Source: an uncultured Clostridia bacterium (GTDB lineage Bacteria > Bacillota > Clostridia > UBA1381 > UBA9506). From it: a DNA stretch of 64,000 bases. Positions 26,782 through 34,112 of this stretch are shown one piece after another. The position numbers and the translations under genes were made by a program. Within the stretch, counting starts at the first letter, position 1. The number at the start of each line of letters is the position of its first letter. The stretch covers positions 1 through 64,000 of the forward strand of contig CALYAO010000097.1 in NCBI GenBank assembly GCA_944393605.1. The letters are read 5' to 3'. The notes below the pieces were generated by a model. That model ran no database searches. It had not been told where the DNA came from and worked only from the letters and a program-made list of their open reading frames with translations.

Positions 26782-27798
26782 TCAGTATGCGGACATGGTA
26801 AAATTGACAAAATGGCCCCCTTGTGCATCATCCAACAGGATGGGCTCCACCAAATCTTGTGCCGTGTCATATCGAAATACGCCGCTTGTCCCATCCGTTG
26901 ACACGCCTGCAACATAAAAGGTTTTCCCGTTATCAATGGTGATACAATCCATCACACTGGCCATTTTCGGCATGGGCATGGCATCCAGCTGGGTTAATTG
27001 CTGGGTGCTCATATCCAAAAGATATGCCTTTCGGTTGCCTGTGCCATGCGGGCCATCCGTTGTTTGACAAAGGATTTGATTTTCCGAAATCTGTGTCGCA
27101 TACTGTACTTCTTCCTCATAAAAAGTATAGGTCTGTTGATGTTCCAAATTGATATCCATCAAAGCAATATGATAGGGAATGGTTGATTGATTTTCGCCCG
27201 ATCGATATTGCTTATCATACAGCCTTTCCTGCTCTACATACACATAAAGAAATTTTTGGGTGTTTAAATTATAACCAAGCGGTATGGGCGGCGAGCAAGC
27301 ATATCGGCTTTCCTCATATCCTTTTTTTTCATGCAAATACGTAAACTGACGGGTGTTTAGGTCAAACACGGCCGGATTGTTCCCAGCACGAATGGCGGAA
27401 ACCAGCAATTTGTCTCCAACCACCGCGATATCATTATATGCTCTGTTTTCGGACTCCAAACAAACCGATTGCTTGGAAGCAATATCATATTCGTATATGT
27501 GATCCGCATTGCCAATCTCGTTGATTTCTCTGTTGGTATAATATACCTTATTCCTTTTTAAATCCACCGCGCCCAGCGCATATTGGGAGTGATAGGGGAT
27601 GGCGGCCTGCTTTTTCAATGTGTTGGAGCCCACATCATACGTATAAAAGTTCATCATCTTGCCCGTTTCGGGCACTTCCGGATCATTCGTCACATAGGTG
27701 ATGGACAAATAGGGATGCTGCGGGGCATGCGGGATGACCTGTATGCCGGAAACGGGACACAAGAGCCACAACGCCAACATCAATGCTTGAAATTTCAT
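26782..27798 (-). CDS. Secreted protein of unknown function, beta-propeller-like repeats
   Basis: 338 aa from ATG 27798, behind GGAAGGGGG; an earlier ATG at 27828 is weaker. A short signal peptide (MKFQALMLALWLLCPVSG) is followed by repeated units of the type 'Y-T-YDVGSNTLKKQ', 'HIYEYDIASKQSV' and 'VFDLNTRQFTY', spaced about 45-50 residues, as in WD40/YVTN-like propellers. No catalytic motif or anchor is seen. It has its own promoter and ends 88 bases before the AraC gene start. AT content is higher than in the neighbouring operons. It may be a sensor or binding protein; no firm function. Confidence 0.65.
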   Translation of the reverse strand: MKFQALMLALWLLCPVSGIQVIPHAPQHPYLSITYVTNDPEVPETGKMMNFYTYDVGSNTLKKQAAIPYHSQYALGAVDLKRNKVYYTNREINEIGNADHIYEYDIASKQSVCLESENRAYNDIAVVGDKLLVSAIRAGNNPAVFDLNTRQFTYLHEKKGYEESRYACSPPIPLGYNLNTQKFLYVYVEQERLYDKQYRSGENQSTIPYHIALMDINLEHQQTYTFYEEEVQYATQISENQILCQTTDGPHGTGNRKAYLLDMSTQQLTQLDAMPMPKMASVMDCITIDNGKTFYVAGVSTDGTSGVFRYDTAQDLVEPILLDDAQGGHFVNFTMSAY

Positions 27799-27847
27799 AG
27801 GAAAAAGCCCCCTTCCACCACATTGCACCCATTCCTCTCACACTGCT

Positions 27848-27876
27848 ATCATGCCACATCCCGCTCCAATTGTCAA
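27848..27876 (-). promoter_or_regulatory. Promoter of the secreted propeller-like gene
   Basis: Minus strand TTGACA (27871-27876), 17-bp spacer, CATGAT (27848-27853) with an upstream TGG. Confidence 0.6.
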
Positions 27877-27946
27877 GAGCATCCCCATCTTTTTCCAATG
27901 TGCCCAAGAGCGAACAGAAAAACTTCCCGTGTTAACCAAATTTCCC

Positions 27947-27975
27947 TTGACAGCATATAGGAATGGGTGTACAAT
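27947..27975 (+). promoter_or_regulatory. Promoter of the copper-amine-oxidase-like gene
   Basis: TTGACA (27947-27952), 17-bp spacer, TACAAT (27970-27975): a near-consensus vegetative promoter. Confidence 0.8.
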
Positions 27976-28051
27976 GAAGCTGCCATTTCGATGGTGAAAA
28001 TACGCAATCAGAAAAATCAGGCAGAATACCAAACAAGGAGGATTGCATTTT

Positions 28052-30040
28052 ATGATAAAACGAACAAAATTCATTGCTGCTTTTTTGTGCTTGACGCTGG
28101 CCATGTGTGCCATGCTGGTCCCGGTGTCCGCGGAGGACAACATCACTGTGACCGTCAACGGGAAGGCTGTTACATTTGACGCCAAGCCCGAGCTGACAAA
28201 CGGCCGGACGATGGTTCCCATGCACGCCATCTTCGAGGCTTTGGGCAGCACCGTGACCTTCGATTCGGGCGTCGTCACCGGTACCCGCGGGGATACCGTC
28301 ATCACGCTGACGGAGGGGCAGACGGACGCAACCGTCCAGACCGCCGACGGCGAAGAAACCATCACGCTGGACGCAGCGCCATACATCAAGGAGGAACGTA
28401 TCTACGTGCCTGCCCGCTTCATCGCGGAGAGCCTGGATGCGCAGGTGTCTTGGGATCCGTCGGTGCAGCAGGTGATCGTCCTGGATCTCGCAAAGCTCAA
28501 AGCGGATATGACGGCCAACTCGGACTTTCTGGCCGCCTTCCTTGACATGCCGCTGACCAATGAGACCGCGCTCTCGGGCGACACCACCATGGCGTTTTCG
28601 CTGGTGTTCTCGGATGTCCCCGAGGTGGGGGATGTCACCCTCTCCCTTGATCTCACCGTGACGGAGCAGACCCAGGGGGTCACCAGCAATTCTGGCCTTG
28701 CTGCTTCGCTGGATCTGACCCAGCTGCCCGCTTTCATGGAACAGCTTGAGCAGGCGATCCCTGAAGAGAATGCCGCCCTTTTTGCAGAGCCCATCACCGT
28801 GGATGCCACCATGCTGGTGGACGCGTCGCTCAATCTCTATGTAAAGGTTAACAACATGCAGGAGTTGCTGGACCTGTTTGGGGAAAACGAAGTGACAAAC
28901 GCAATCGATCCCGATGCCTGGTATAAACTGGGAACACAGGATCTGATGGACCTGCTGAGCCAGACCAGCGGCGTCACCATGCCCGACATGTCCACCCTTC
29001 TTACGTCGGGTACCATGTGGGAATATCTGGTTTCTAACTTCACGGGGCGGGAACTGACGGCGACGGATTCCTATCTGATCAACAACCTGTACACGACATA
29101 TACCACGCTCTTTGGCAACGATGTGATGCAGGCCACCACATTGGAGGATGGCACGACGCGGTATACCCTGTCCATCGACAAGGATACATTGTTTGCCATC
29201 TCCCTGCAGAGTGCGGCGGAAACGATGGATGTTTCGGTCGAGGAGTTGCTTGCAGCATTGGAAGAAGATCCTTCCTATGCGGGGATGGTCTTTGATATCG
29301 ACATGACCATGGACGTCAATGAAGACACGCAAAAGGCCGACATGACCATGGAAATCAGCGTTCCGATGACCGAAACGGACCAGGCGCCCTTCTCGGCGTT
29401 CGGCATGAAATTCACCATGACTTCCCAAGCGGCACCCATGGAGGAAGGGGAAGTGACGGTTGAGGTGCCCGAAGAGTCGGTGGACCTCGTGGCGCTGCTG
29501 AAAGAGATGGGCTTTGCGTCCTCAACTGCCATTATCGGCGGCGCGGACGGCCCGACCGCCATCATCACCGGGGAAGACGATGCCACGGCACAGCATTTGA
29601 CCATTTTTGTGCCCGCTGGCCACGAAACGGACATGTCACTGCTGGAACAAGCCGTGGCGCAGGTAAATACCACGGACATCGAAATCATCCAAGCATCCGA
29701 TGACTATACCGATCAATCCTACCTTATGGTGGCTGCCGGCGAACCTGCCGCATTTTTGCCCTTTGGTGCATGGGATGCAGACACCGTGACCAATGTGGTT
29801 GGCCAAGGTGCGCTGCTGCCGCTGGATGCGTATCTGGATTTGGCGCCCACCGCCAAGGCATATGTGGACGCGCATCCCGAGCTCAAAGCGGAAGACGGCA
29901 AGCTGTATGCACTGCCCGTTGTGGTAGACGGAGAGGCGCAGGAAAACGCGTTTTTCTATGTATCCGGGACAGTCAATGACGCAACTGTAGCGCAGGCCAT
30001 GCAGGTGTTTGAAGCATATCTTGCGCTGCTTGGCGAATAA
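28052..30040 (+). CDS. Secreted protein with copper-amine-oxidase N-terminal-like domain
   Basis: 662 aa from ATG 28052, ten bases after AAGGAGG. The signal peptide ends MLVPVSAE. Residues 27-137 form a stalk-type domain (ITVTVNGKAVTFD, MVPMHAIFEALG, YVPARFIAESLDAQVSWD) common on Firmicute surface proteins; it has no copper-oxidase activity itself. Residues 140-480 are a repeated all-beta/alpha lipoprotein-like region with many Asp, Glu and Thr. Near residue 496 lies IIGGADGPTAIIT, which matches the conserved GADGPT loop of Na+-pumping oxaloacetate decarboxylase beta subunits but without any membrane helices. The last 140 residues resemble the C-lobe of a solute-binding protein (PLDAYLDLAPTAKAY, DGKLYALPVVVDG). 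Monocistronic with its own promoter and terminator. Role unknown. Confidence 0.7.
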   Translation: MIKRTKFIAAFLCLTLAMCAMLVPVSAEDNITVTVNGKAVTFDAKPELTNGRTMVPMHAIFEALGSTVTFDSGVVTGTRGDTVITLTEGQTDATVQTADGEETITLDAAPYIKEERIYVPARFIAESLDAQVSWDPSVQQVIVLDLAKLKADMTANSDFLAAFLDMPLTNETALSGDTTMAFSLVFSDVPEVGDVTLSLDLTVTEQTQGVTSNSGLAASLDLTQLPAFMEQLEQAIPEENAALFAEPITVDATMLVDASLNLYVKVNNMQELLDLFGENEVTNAIDPDAWYKLGTQDLMDLLSQTSGVTMPDMSTLLTSGTMWEYLVSNFTGRELTATDSYLINNLYTTYTTLFGNDVMQATTLEDGTTRYTLSIDKDTLFAISLQSAAETMDVSVEELLAALEEDPSYAGMVFDIDMTMDVNEDTQKADMTMEISVPMTETDQAPFSAFGMKFTMTSQAAPMEEGEVTVEVPEESVDLVALLKEMGFASSTAIIGGADGPTAIITGEDDATAQHLTIFVPAGHETDMSLLEQAVAQVNTTDIEIIQASDDYTDQSYLMVAAGEPAAFLPFGAWDADTVTNVVGQGALLPLDAYLDLAPTAKAYVDAHPELKAEDGKLYALPVVVDGEAQENAFFYVSGTVNDATVAQAMQVFEAYLALLGE

Positions 30041-30050
30041 GCAGAATTTG

Positions 30051-30083
30051 AAAAAAACCGGGCCCAAAGGCCCGGTTTTTTTG
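30051..30083 (+). terminator. Rho-independent terminator
   Basis: AAAACCGGGCC pairs with GGCCCGGTTTTTTT around a short loop, ten bases after the stop codon. Confidence 0.9.
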
Positions 30084-30184
30084 TGATATACATGAGAAAA
30101 GTGCCTATCTTCCCAGAACAGCCTGCAAAAACATAGCTGAGGTCAGATATACAGCACCCATGCAGCATTCAAAGATAAAAATAC

Positions 30185-30216
30185 AAACCATGCCGGGATA
30201 ATCCCGGCATGGTTTT
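30185..30216 (-). terminator. Terminator of the mannonate operon
   Basis: ACCATGCCGGGA pairs with TCCCGGCATGGT; the minus-strand product ends in TTTGTATTTTT. The 100 bases to its left hold no gene. Confidence 0.85.
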
Positions 30217-30230
30217 GGTATCTGATGCGT

Positions 30231-31088
30231 TTATACACCCGAATATGCGGAGAATCCGCCGTCCACCGGGACGACAACCCCCGTCACAAAGCCCGCACCC
30301 TCATTGGAGAGCAGCCACAGCACCGTTCCAACCAGCTCTTCCGCCTCGCCAAACCGGCCCATCGGGGTTGCGGCAAGGATCTTCTCTGACCGCGGCGTAA
30401 AGCTGCCATCGGGGTTTTTGAGCAGCGTTCGATTTTGCTCCGTCACAAAGAAGCCCGGCGCGATGGCATTCACCCGGATGCCCGCCTTGGCAAAGTGCAC
30501 CGCGAGCCACTGGGTAAAATTGGAAACTGACGCCTTGGCCCCGCTGTATGCCGGAATCTTAGTAAGAGGCCGGAAGGCATTCATGGAGGACACATTTAAG
30601 ATGGTGCAGCCCGGCCGCTCCACCATGTCCTTGGCAAACACCTGCGTGGGAAGCAATGTCCCCAAAAAGTTCAGGTTAAACACAAACTCAACGCCCTTGG
30701 GGTCCAGGTCAAAGAAGGAGATGAGCTCGCTGTTTTGCATGTCCTCCGCCTTAAAATACTCGTTGGACGTGGTCCCCTTGGGATGGTTGCCGCCCGCACC
30801 GTTCACCAGAATGTCACACGGCCCATACGCCTCTGTCACCGTCTTGTGTGCAGCCTTCAGACTGTCGAGCTCCAGCACGTTGGCCGCAACGCCCATGGCG
30901 GTTCCGCCTTCTGCCGCAATCTGCGAAGCGACCTTGTCGGCGGCCTCCTTTTTGAGGTCCAAGATGGCGACCTTCGCGCCGCATGCCGCAATGGCACGGG
31001 CAAACATCCCGCACAGGACGCCGCCGCCCCCCGTGACCACCGCCACCTTGCCGTTTAAATCGATCTGAAATGGCAATTGCATGTTCAT
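30231..31088 (-). CDS. SDR oxidoreductase, probable D-mannonate (fructuronate) oxidoreductase
   Basis: 285 aa. Rossmann motif VVTGGGGVLCGMF, NGAGGNHPKG, catalytic Ser in LNVSSMNAF, and YSGAKASV (Tyr-x-x-x-Lys). The final block reads VPVDGGFSAYSGV. The length and the extended NGAGGNHP loop match the SDR-type UxuB/YjmF proteins of Firmicutes, which reduce D-fructuronate to D-mannonate with NAD(P)H. It is encoded 16 bases after uxuA in one operon, which supports the pathway glucuronate, fructuronate, mannonate, KDG. Confidence 0.85.
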   Translation of the reverse strand: MNMQLPFQIDLNGKVAVVTGGGGVLCGMFARAIAACGAKVAILDLKKEAADKVASQIAAEGGTAMGVAANVLELDSLKAAHKTVTEAYGPCDILVNGAGGNHPKGTTSNEYFKAEDMQNSELISFFDLDPKGVEFVFNLNFLGTLLPTQVFAKDMVERPGCTILNVSSMNAFRPLTKIPAYSGAKASVSNFTQWLAVHFAKAGIRVNAIAPGFFVTEQNRTLLKNPDGSFTPRSEKILAATPMGRFGEAEELVGTVLWLLSNEGAGFVTGVVVPVDGGFSAYSGV

Positions 31089-31104
31089 CCGCTTCCTTTC
31101 TGTC

Positions 31105-32145
31105 TTATTTATCCAGTTTTTCTAGTGTCTCCCAGATGCCGTTGATGTAGGTCGCGCCCAGCGCACGGTCATACAGGCCATACCCTGGCCGCCCAGTCTC
31201 TCCCCAGATCATGCGCCCATGGTCGGGGCGGATATACCCATCAAAACCCGTATCATGATATGCTTTTAGGATCTCCACGATGTCCAGCGAGCCGCAGGAA
31301 GACAGGTGCGCCGCCTCCTCAAAGGAGTGCGGGCCCGTGATTTTGACGTTGCGGATATGCGCAAAGTGGATACGGCCCGCAAAGGCACGCACCATGTCCG
31401 CGATGTCGTTGGTGCGCGTCACGCCCAGCGACCCCGAGCACAGGGTGAGGCCGTTATAGGGGCTGTCATACAGCGCAAGAAACCGCTCGATGTTCTCCTT
31501 GCTCGTGATGATGCGGGGCAGGCCGAAGATGCCCCAAGGCGGATCATCCGGGTGGATGGCCATTTTGATTTTGACCTCCTCCGCCACGCGGATGACGCGG
31601 TCCAGGAAATATTTGAGGTTGTTCCACAGGTCCTCTTCCGTGATGGTGCGGTACTTGTCCAGGAGCGCACGCAGACCGTCCTTGGTGTAGCTGCTGTCCC
31701 ACCCGGGCAGGGACAGGTCCCCCGCGGCGGGATCCATCCGCGCCACCTGCGCCTCGTCGTAGATGAGGGCGTTGGAACCGTCGGGCAGTTCATGTGCGAG
31801 GTCAGCGCGCGTCCCGTCAAACACGGGCATGAAGTTGTAGCACACCGTGTCTACCCCCGCCTGCGCGAGGTTGCGCAGGGTGGTACAGTAATTTTCGATG
31901 TACCGGTCCCGGTCGCCATCTCCCGTCTTGATGTCCTCATGCACGGGCACGCTTTCAATCACGGACAGCTTGAGCCCCGCATCCTCCACCGTCTTTTTGA
32001 GGGCCAAAATCCGGTCCAGCGGCCACGCCTCCCCCACCGGGATGTCGTAGATAGCGGTCACGATGCCCGTCATGCCGGGGATCTGGCGGATCTTGTCCAG
32101 CGTTACGGGGTCATCCGCGCCATACCAGCGAAATGTCATTTCCAT
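31105..32145 (-). CDS. uxuA: Mannonate dehydratase
   Basis: 346 aa, normal length, ATG 32145 behind AGGAGG. It dehydrates D-mannonate to 2-keto-3-deoxygluconate using a divalent metal. Recognised by the N-terminal [20 protein letters not shown] block, the [15 protein letters not shown] metal-binding region, CSGSLG, HIRNVK and [11 protein letters not shown]. It forms an operon with the SDR gene. The product would be phosphorylated by the KDG kinase at 32986-34014, encoded on the other strand nearby. Confidence 0.95.
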   Translation of the reverse strand: MEMTFRWYGADDPVTLDKIRQIPGMTGIVTAIYDIPVGEAWPLDRILALKKTVEDAGLKLSVIESVPVHEDIKTGDGDRDRYIENYCTTLRNLAQAGVDTVCYNFMPVFDGTRADLAHELPDGSNALIYDEAQVARMDPAAGDLSLPGWDSSYTKDGLRALLDKYRTITEEDLWNNLKYFLDRVIRVAEEVKIKMAIHPDDPPWGIFGLPRIITSKENIERFLALYDSPYNGLTLCSGSLGVTRTNDIADMVRAFAGRIHFAHIRNVKITGPHSFEEAAHLSSCGSLDIVEILKAYHDTGFDGYIRPDHGRMIWGETGRPGYGLYDRALGATYINGIWETLEKLDK

Positions 32146-32187
32146 GGTCAGGACCTCCTTTGTTCTGATATATTTATGTTATTGTTC

Positions 32188-32216
32188 ATTATATCGCAGC
32201 GAAACACCCAAAACAA
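32188..32216 (-). promoter_or_regulatory. Promoter of uxuA operon
   Basis: Minus strand: perfect TATAAT (32188-32193), 17-bp spacer and a poor -35 TTGTTT (32211-32216), a layout expected for an activated promoter. Confidence 0.6.
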
Positions 32217-32253
32217 GGTCAATATTGCGGGAAATGTTGCAAATATTGCGGAC
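32217..32253 (-). promoter_or_regulatory. Tandem direct-repeat operator, AraC type (copy 3)
   Basis: Plus-strand AATATTGCGG occurs at 32221-32230 and 32242-32251, exactly 21 bp apart, with a further TGTTGC between. The proximal TTGC lies 32 bp from the -10 box, against 34 bp in copies 1 and 2. Half-site sequences are related to those copies but not identical. Confidence 0.5.
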
Positions 32254-32270
32254 TATGCTGGTACCCGTAT

Positions 32271-32285
32271 CAGTTTGCCAAACTG
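32271..32285. promoter_or_regulatory. 15-bp palindrome in the uxuA upstream region
   Basis: CAGTTTG-C-CAAACTG is a perfect dyad between the uxuA promoter and the divergent membrane-protein promoter. It may bind a GntR- or LacI-type repressor; no such gene is in the window. Confidence 0.35.
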
Positions 32286-32332
32286 GGCCAGCTTTTATAC
32301 AATAAAGGGTTATACAACTTTTTTACCGCTAC

Positions 32333-32361
32333 TTGCCTTTTGGATAGAAACAGGGTATAAT
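32333..32361 (+). promoter_or_regulatory. Promoter of the split membrane-protein gene
   Basis: TTGCCT (32333-32338), 17-bp spacer, TATAAT (32356-32361). Confidence 0.7.
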
Positions 32362-32402
32362 AAAAAAAGCGACAATCGTATCACCAAGAAGGGATGATTG
32401 CC

Positions 32403-32947
32403 ATGTTATCCTATATTCCAAATTCCATTTTGCTGTTTCTCTTCATTGCAGCACCAGTTGTTACGGTAGGCGGAATGATAGGCGGTACAGTCTGGGGTAT
32501 TCGAAAAGCCCAAAAAAACGGTCTGCCAGCCGCATTATTTCGCTGCTGGTAAGCTGGGGGCTGATCTTGATCGCTGCGGCATCTTGGTTCGTAAACATGG
32601 GATGGATCCGATTTGCCCTGACATTTTTGCTGGTACCATTTCTCCATGTGATCATATTTTTTGTGACCAATCTGTTTGCAGCATCCTATCTGGAGCGCTC
32701 TAAAACCATGAAATGGCTACAAATCGGATTTTGCCTGACCTACCTTGCGATCCATCTGCTCCTCCCCGATGCAGGTGACATTGGCAGCATGTATTTCTTT
32801 TTCGGCCTGATACGGAACGATGTGCTTTCGGATATTGCATTCTACCTGGCGGAATTTGCATTTTGGATACATGCCGCCTTGTTCATCTGGCAGATCATAC
32901 TGATGATCAAGCTCAAGCGGGCTGATCGATATGCAGCAACACAGTAA
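32403..32947 (+). pseudogene. Membrane protein gene split by a -1 frame change at A_AAA_AAC
   Basis: The first frame starts at ATG 32403, nine bases after AAGGG, and reads MLSYIPNSILLFLF with a membrane helix, then stops at codon 51. The second frame, -1 relative to it, is open from before 32519 to a stop at 32945-32947 and reads RSASRIISLLVSWGLILI and on to KRADRYAATQ, with three or four more helices. The two frames join at seven As (32512-32518) positioned as the in-phase slippery heptamer A AAA AAC, with a CCAGC/GCTGG stem about ten bases later. A joined product of about 181 aa would be a five-helix membrane protein of no known family. Either programmed -1 frameshifting, phase variation in the A-run, a mutation or a sequencing error would explain it. 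Confidence 0.7.
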
Positions 32948-32985
32948 AACCCATCCCTACCTATTGAATGGAGTGTGAAATCATC

Positions 32986-34014
32986 ATGCATACCATCAAC
33001 AAAAACCGGGAATTTGATCTCATTGGATTTGGGGAAGTCATGCTCCGTCTCTCCCCCGACGGAAAGGAAAAAATTTCCACAAGCGAGACCTTTGACAAAA
33101 ACGTGGGCGGCTCGGAGCTCAACGTCATGTCGGGCGCGGCGCGGCTGGGTGCGCGTTCGGCCATCCTCACCAAGCTGCCCGAAAACAAGATCGGCCACTT
33201 TGTGCGCAATAAGATCCGGTTCGGCAACGTGAGTGACGACTACATCGTGTACGATACCTCCCCCACCCGGCGGCTGGGTATCTACTACTATGAGAGCGGC
33301 GCATATCCCCGGAAATCCTCCGTGATCTACGACCGGGCCGCCTCCTCCATGACTTCGCTCACCATGGACGAGATTGACCCCACCGTGTTCGGAAAAACCA
33401 GCATCTTTCACATCAGCAGCATCTCGCTGGCCCTGGGAGAGAGCCTCAAACAGACCGCGCTTTCGCTCATCCGGCAGTTCAAAGAAAGCGGCGCCGCCAT
33501 CTCCTTTGACGTCAACTACCGGGCTACCCTATGGGACGAGGACACCGCACGGGCCACCATCACCGCGATTCTGCCCTATGTGGACATCCTGTTTGTGTCG
33601 GAGGAGACCTCCCGCCGGATGTTCCGAAAGACAGGCACCCTGGAGGAAATCATGAAAAGCTACGCGGATGAATACGGCTGTAAGATTGTCGCGACCACCA
33701 TGCGGGAAGTGGTCAGCCCGACGCGGCACAACTTCACCTCCAAGATCTACTATGACGGCGCCTTCTATGAGGAGGCTCCTTATCAAAACATCGAGGTGGT
33801 AGACCGCATCGGCAGCGGGGATGCCTATGTCGCAGGCGTCCTGTATGGTGTCGTAAAGGAACCCGACATCCGCCGGGCACTCCAGATCGGCAATGCCATG
33901 GCGGCGGTCAAAAACACCATCGGCGGAGACATGCCTGCTTCGGACATCACCGAGATCACAGGCGTCATCGCCGCCCATCAGCCCGGCAGCGACCAGAGCG
34001 AAATGAACCGATAA
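32986..34014 (+). CDS. kdgK: 2-keto-3-deoxygluconate kinase (PfkB family)
   Basis: 342 aa from ATG 32986, chosen because GGAGTG lies upstream; an ATG six codons earlier has none. Phosphorylates KDG to KDPG with ATP. PfkB signatures: GFGEVMLRLSP, GGSELNVMSGAARLG near the N-terminus, and DRIGSGDAYVAG with the catalytic Asp near residue 273. The N-terminal and GGSELN features and the slightly long length (usual 310-340) fit the KdgK subgroup. It completes the mannonate route encoded by uxuA on the opposite strand. No KDPG aldolase gene is seen here. Confidence 0.85.
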   Translation: MHTINKNREFDLIGFGEVMLRLSPDGKEKISTSETFDKNVGGSELNVMSGAARLGARSAILTKLPENKIGHFVRNKIRFGNVSDDYIVYDTSPTRRLGIYYYESGAYPRKSSVIYDRAASSMTSLTMDEIDPTVFGKTSIFHISSISLALGESLKQTALSLIRQFKESGAAISFDVNYRATLWDEDTARATITAILPYVDILFVSEETSRRMFRKTGTLEEIMKSYADEYGCKIVATTMREVVSPTRHNFTSKIYYDGAFYEEAPYQNIEVVDRIGSGDAYVAGVLYGVVKEPDIRRALQIGNAMAAVKNTIGGDMPASDITEITGVIAAHQPGSDQSEMNR

Positions 34015-34026
34015 CGGTCAGCATGC

Positions 34027-34062
34027 AAAAAAGCGCACAGAATACTCTGTGCGCTTTTTTTT
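34027..34062. terminator. Bidirectional terminator between kdgK and clpC
   Basis: AAAAAAGCGCACAG pairs with CTGTGCGCTTTTTT; T-runs flank both sides, so it can serve both convergent genes. Confidence 0.9.
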
Positions 34063-34112
34063 ATGAATCCACAACAGCCCCATCACAGCACCATGCCGCT
34101 TGCCGAGCCTTC

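Noticed and set aside
27932-29428. 498-codon open frame antisense to the copper-amine-oxidase-like gene
   Set aside because: His/Arg-rich shadow without a ribosome site; the sense gene has a promoter, signal peptide and terminator.
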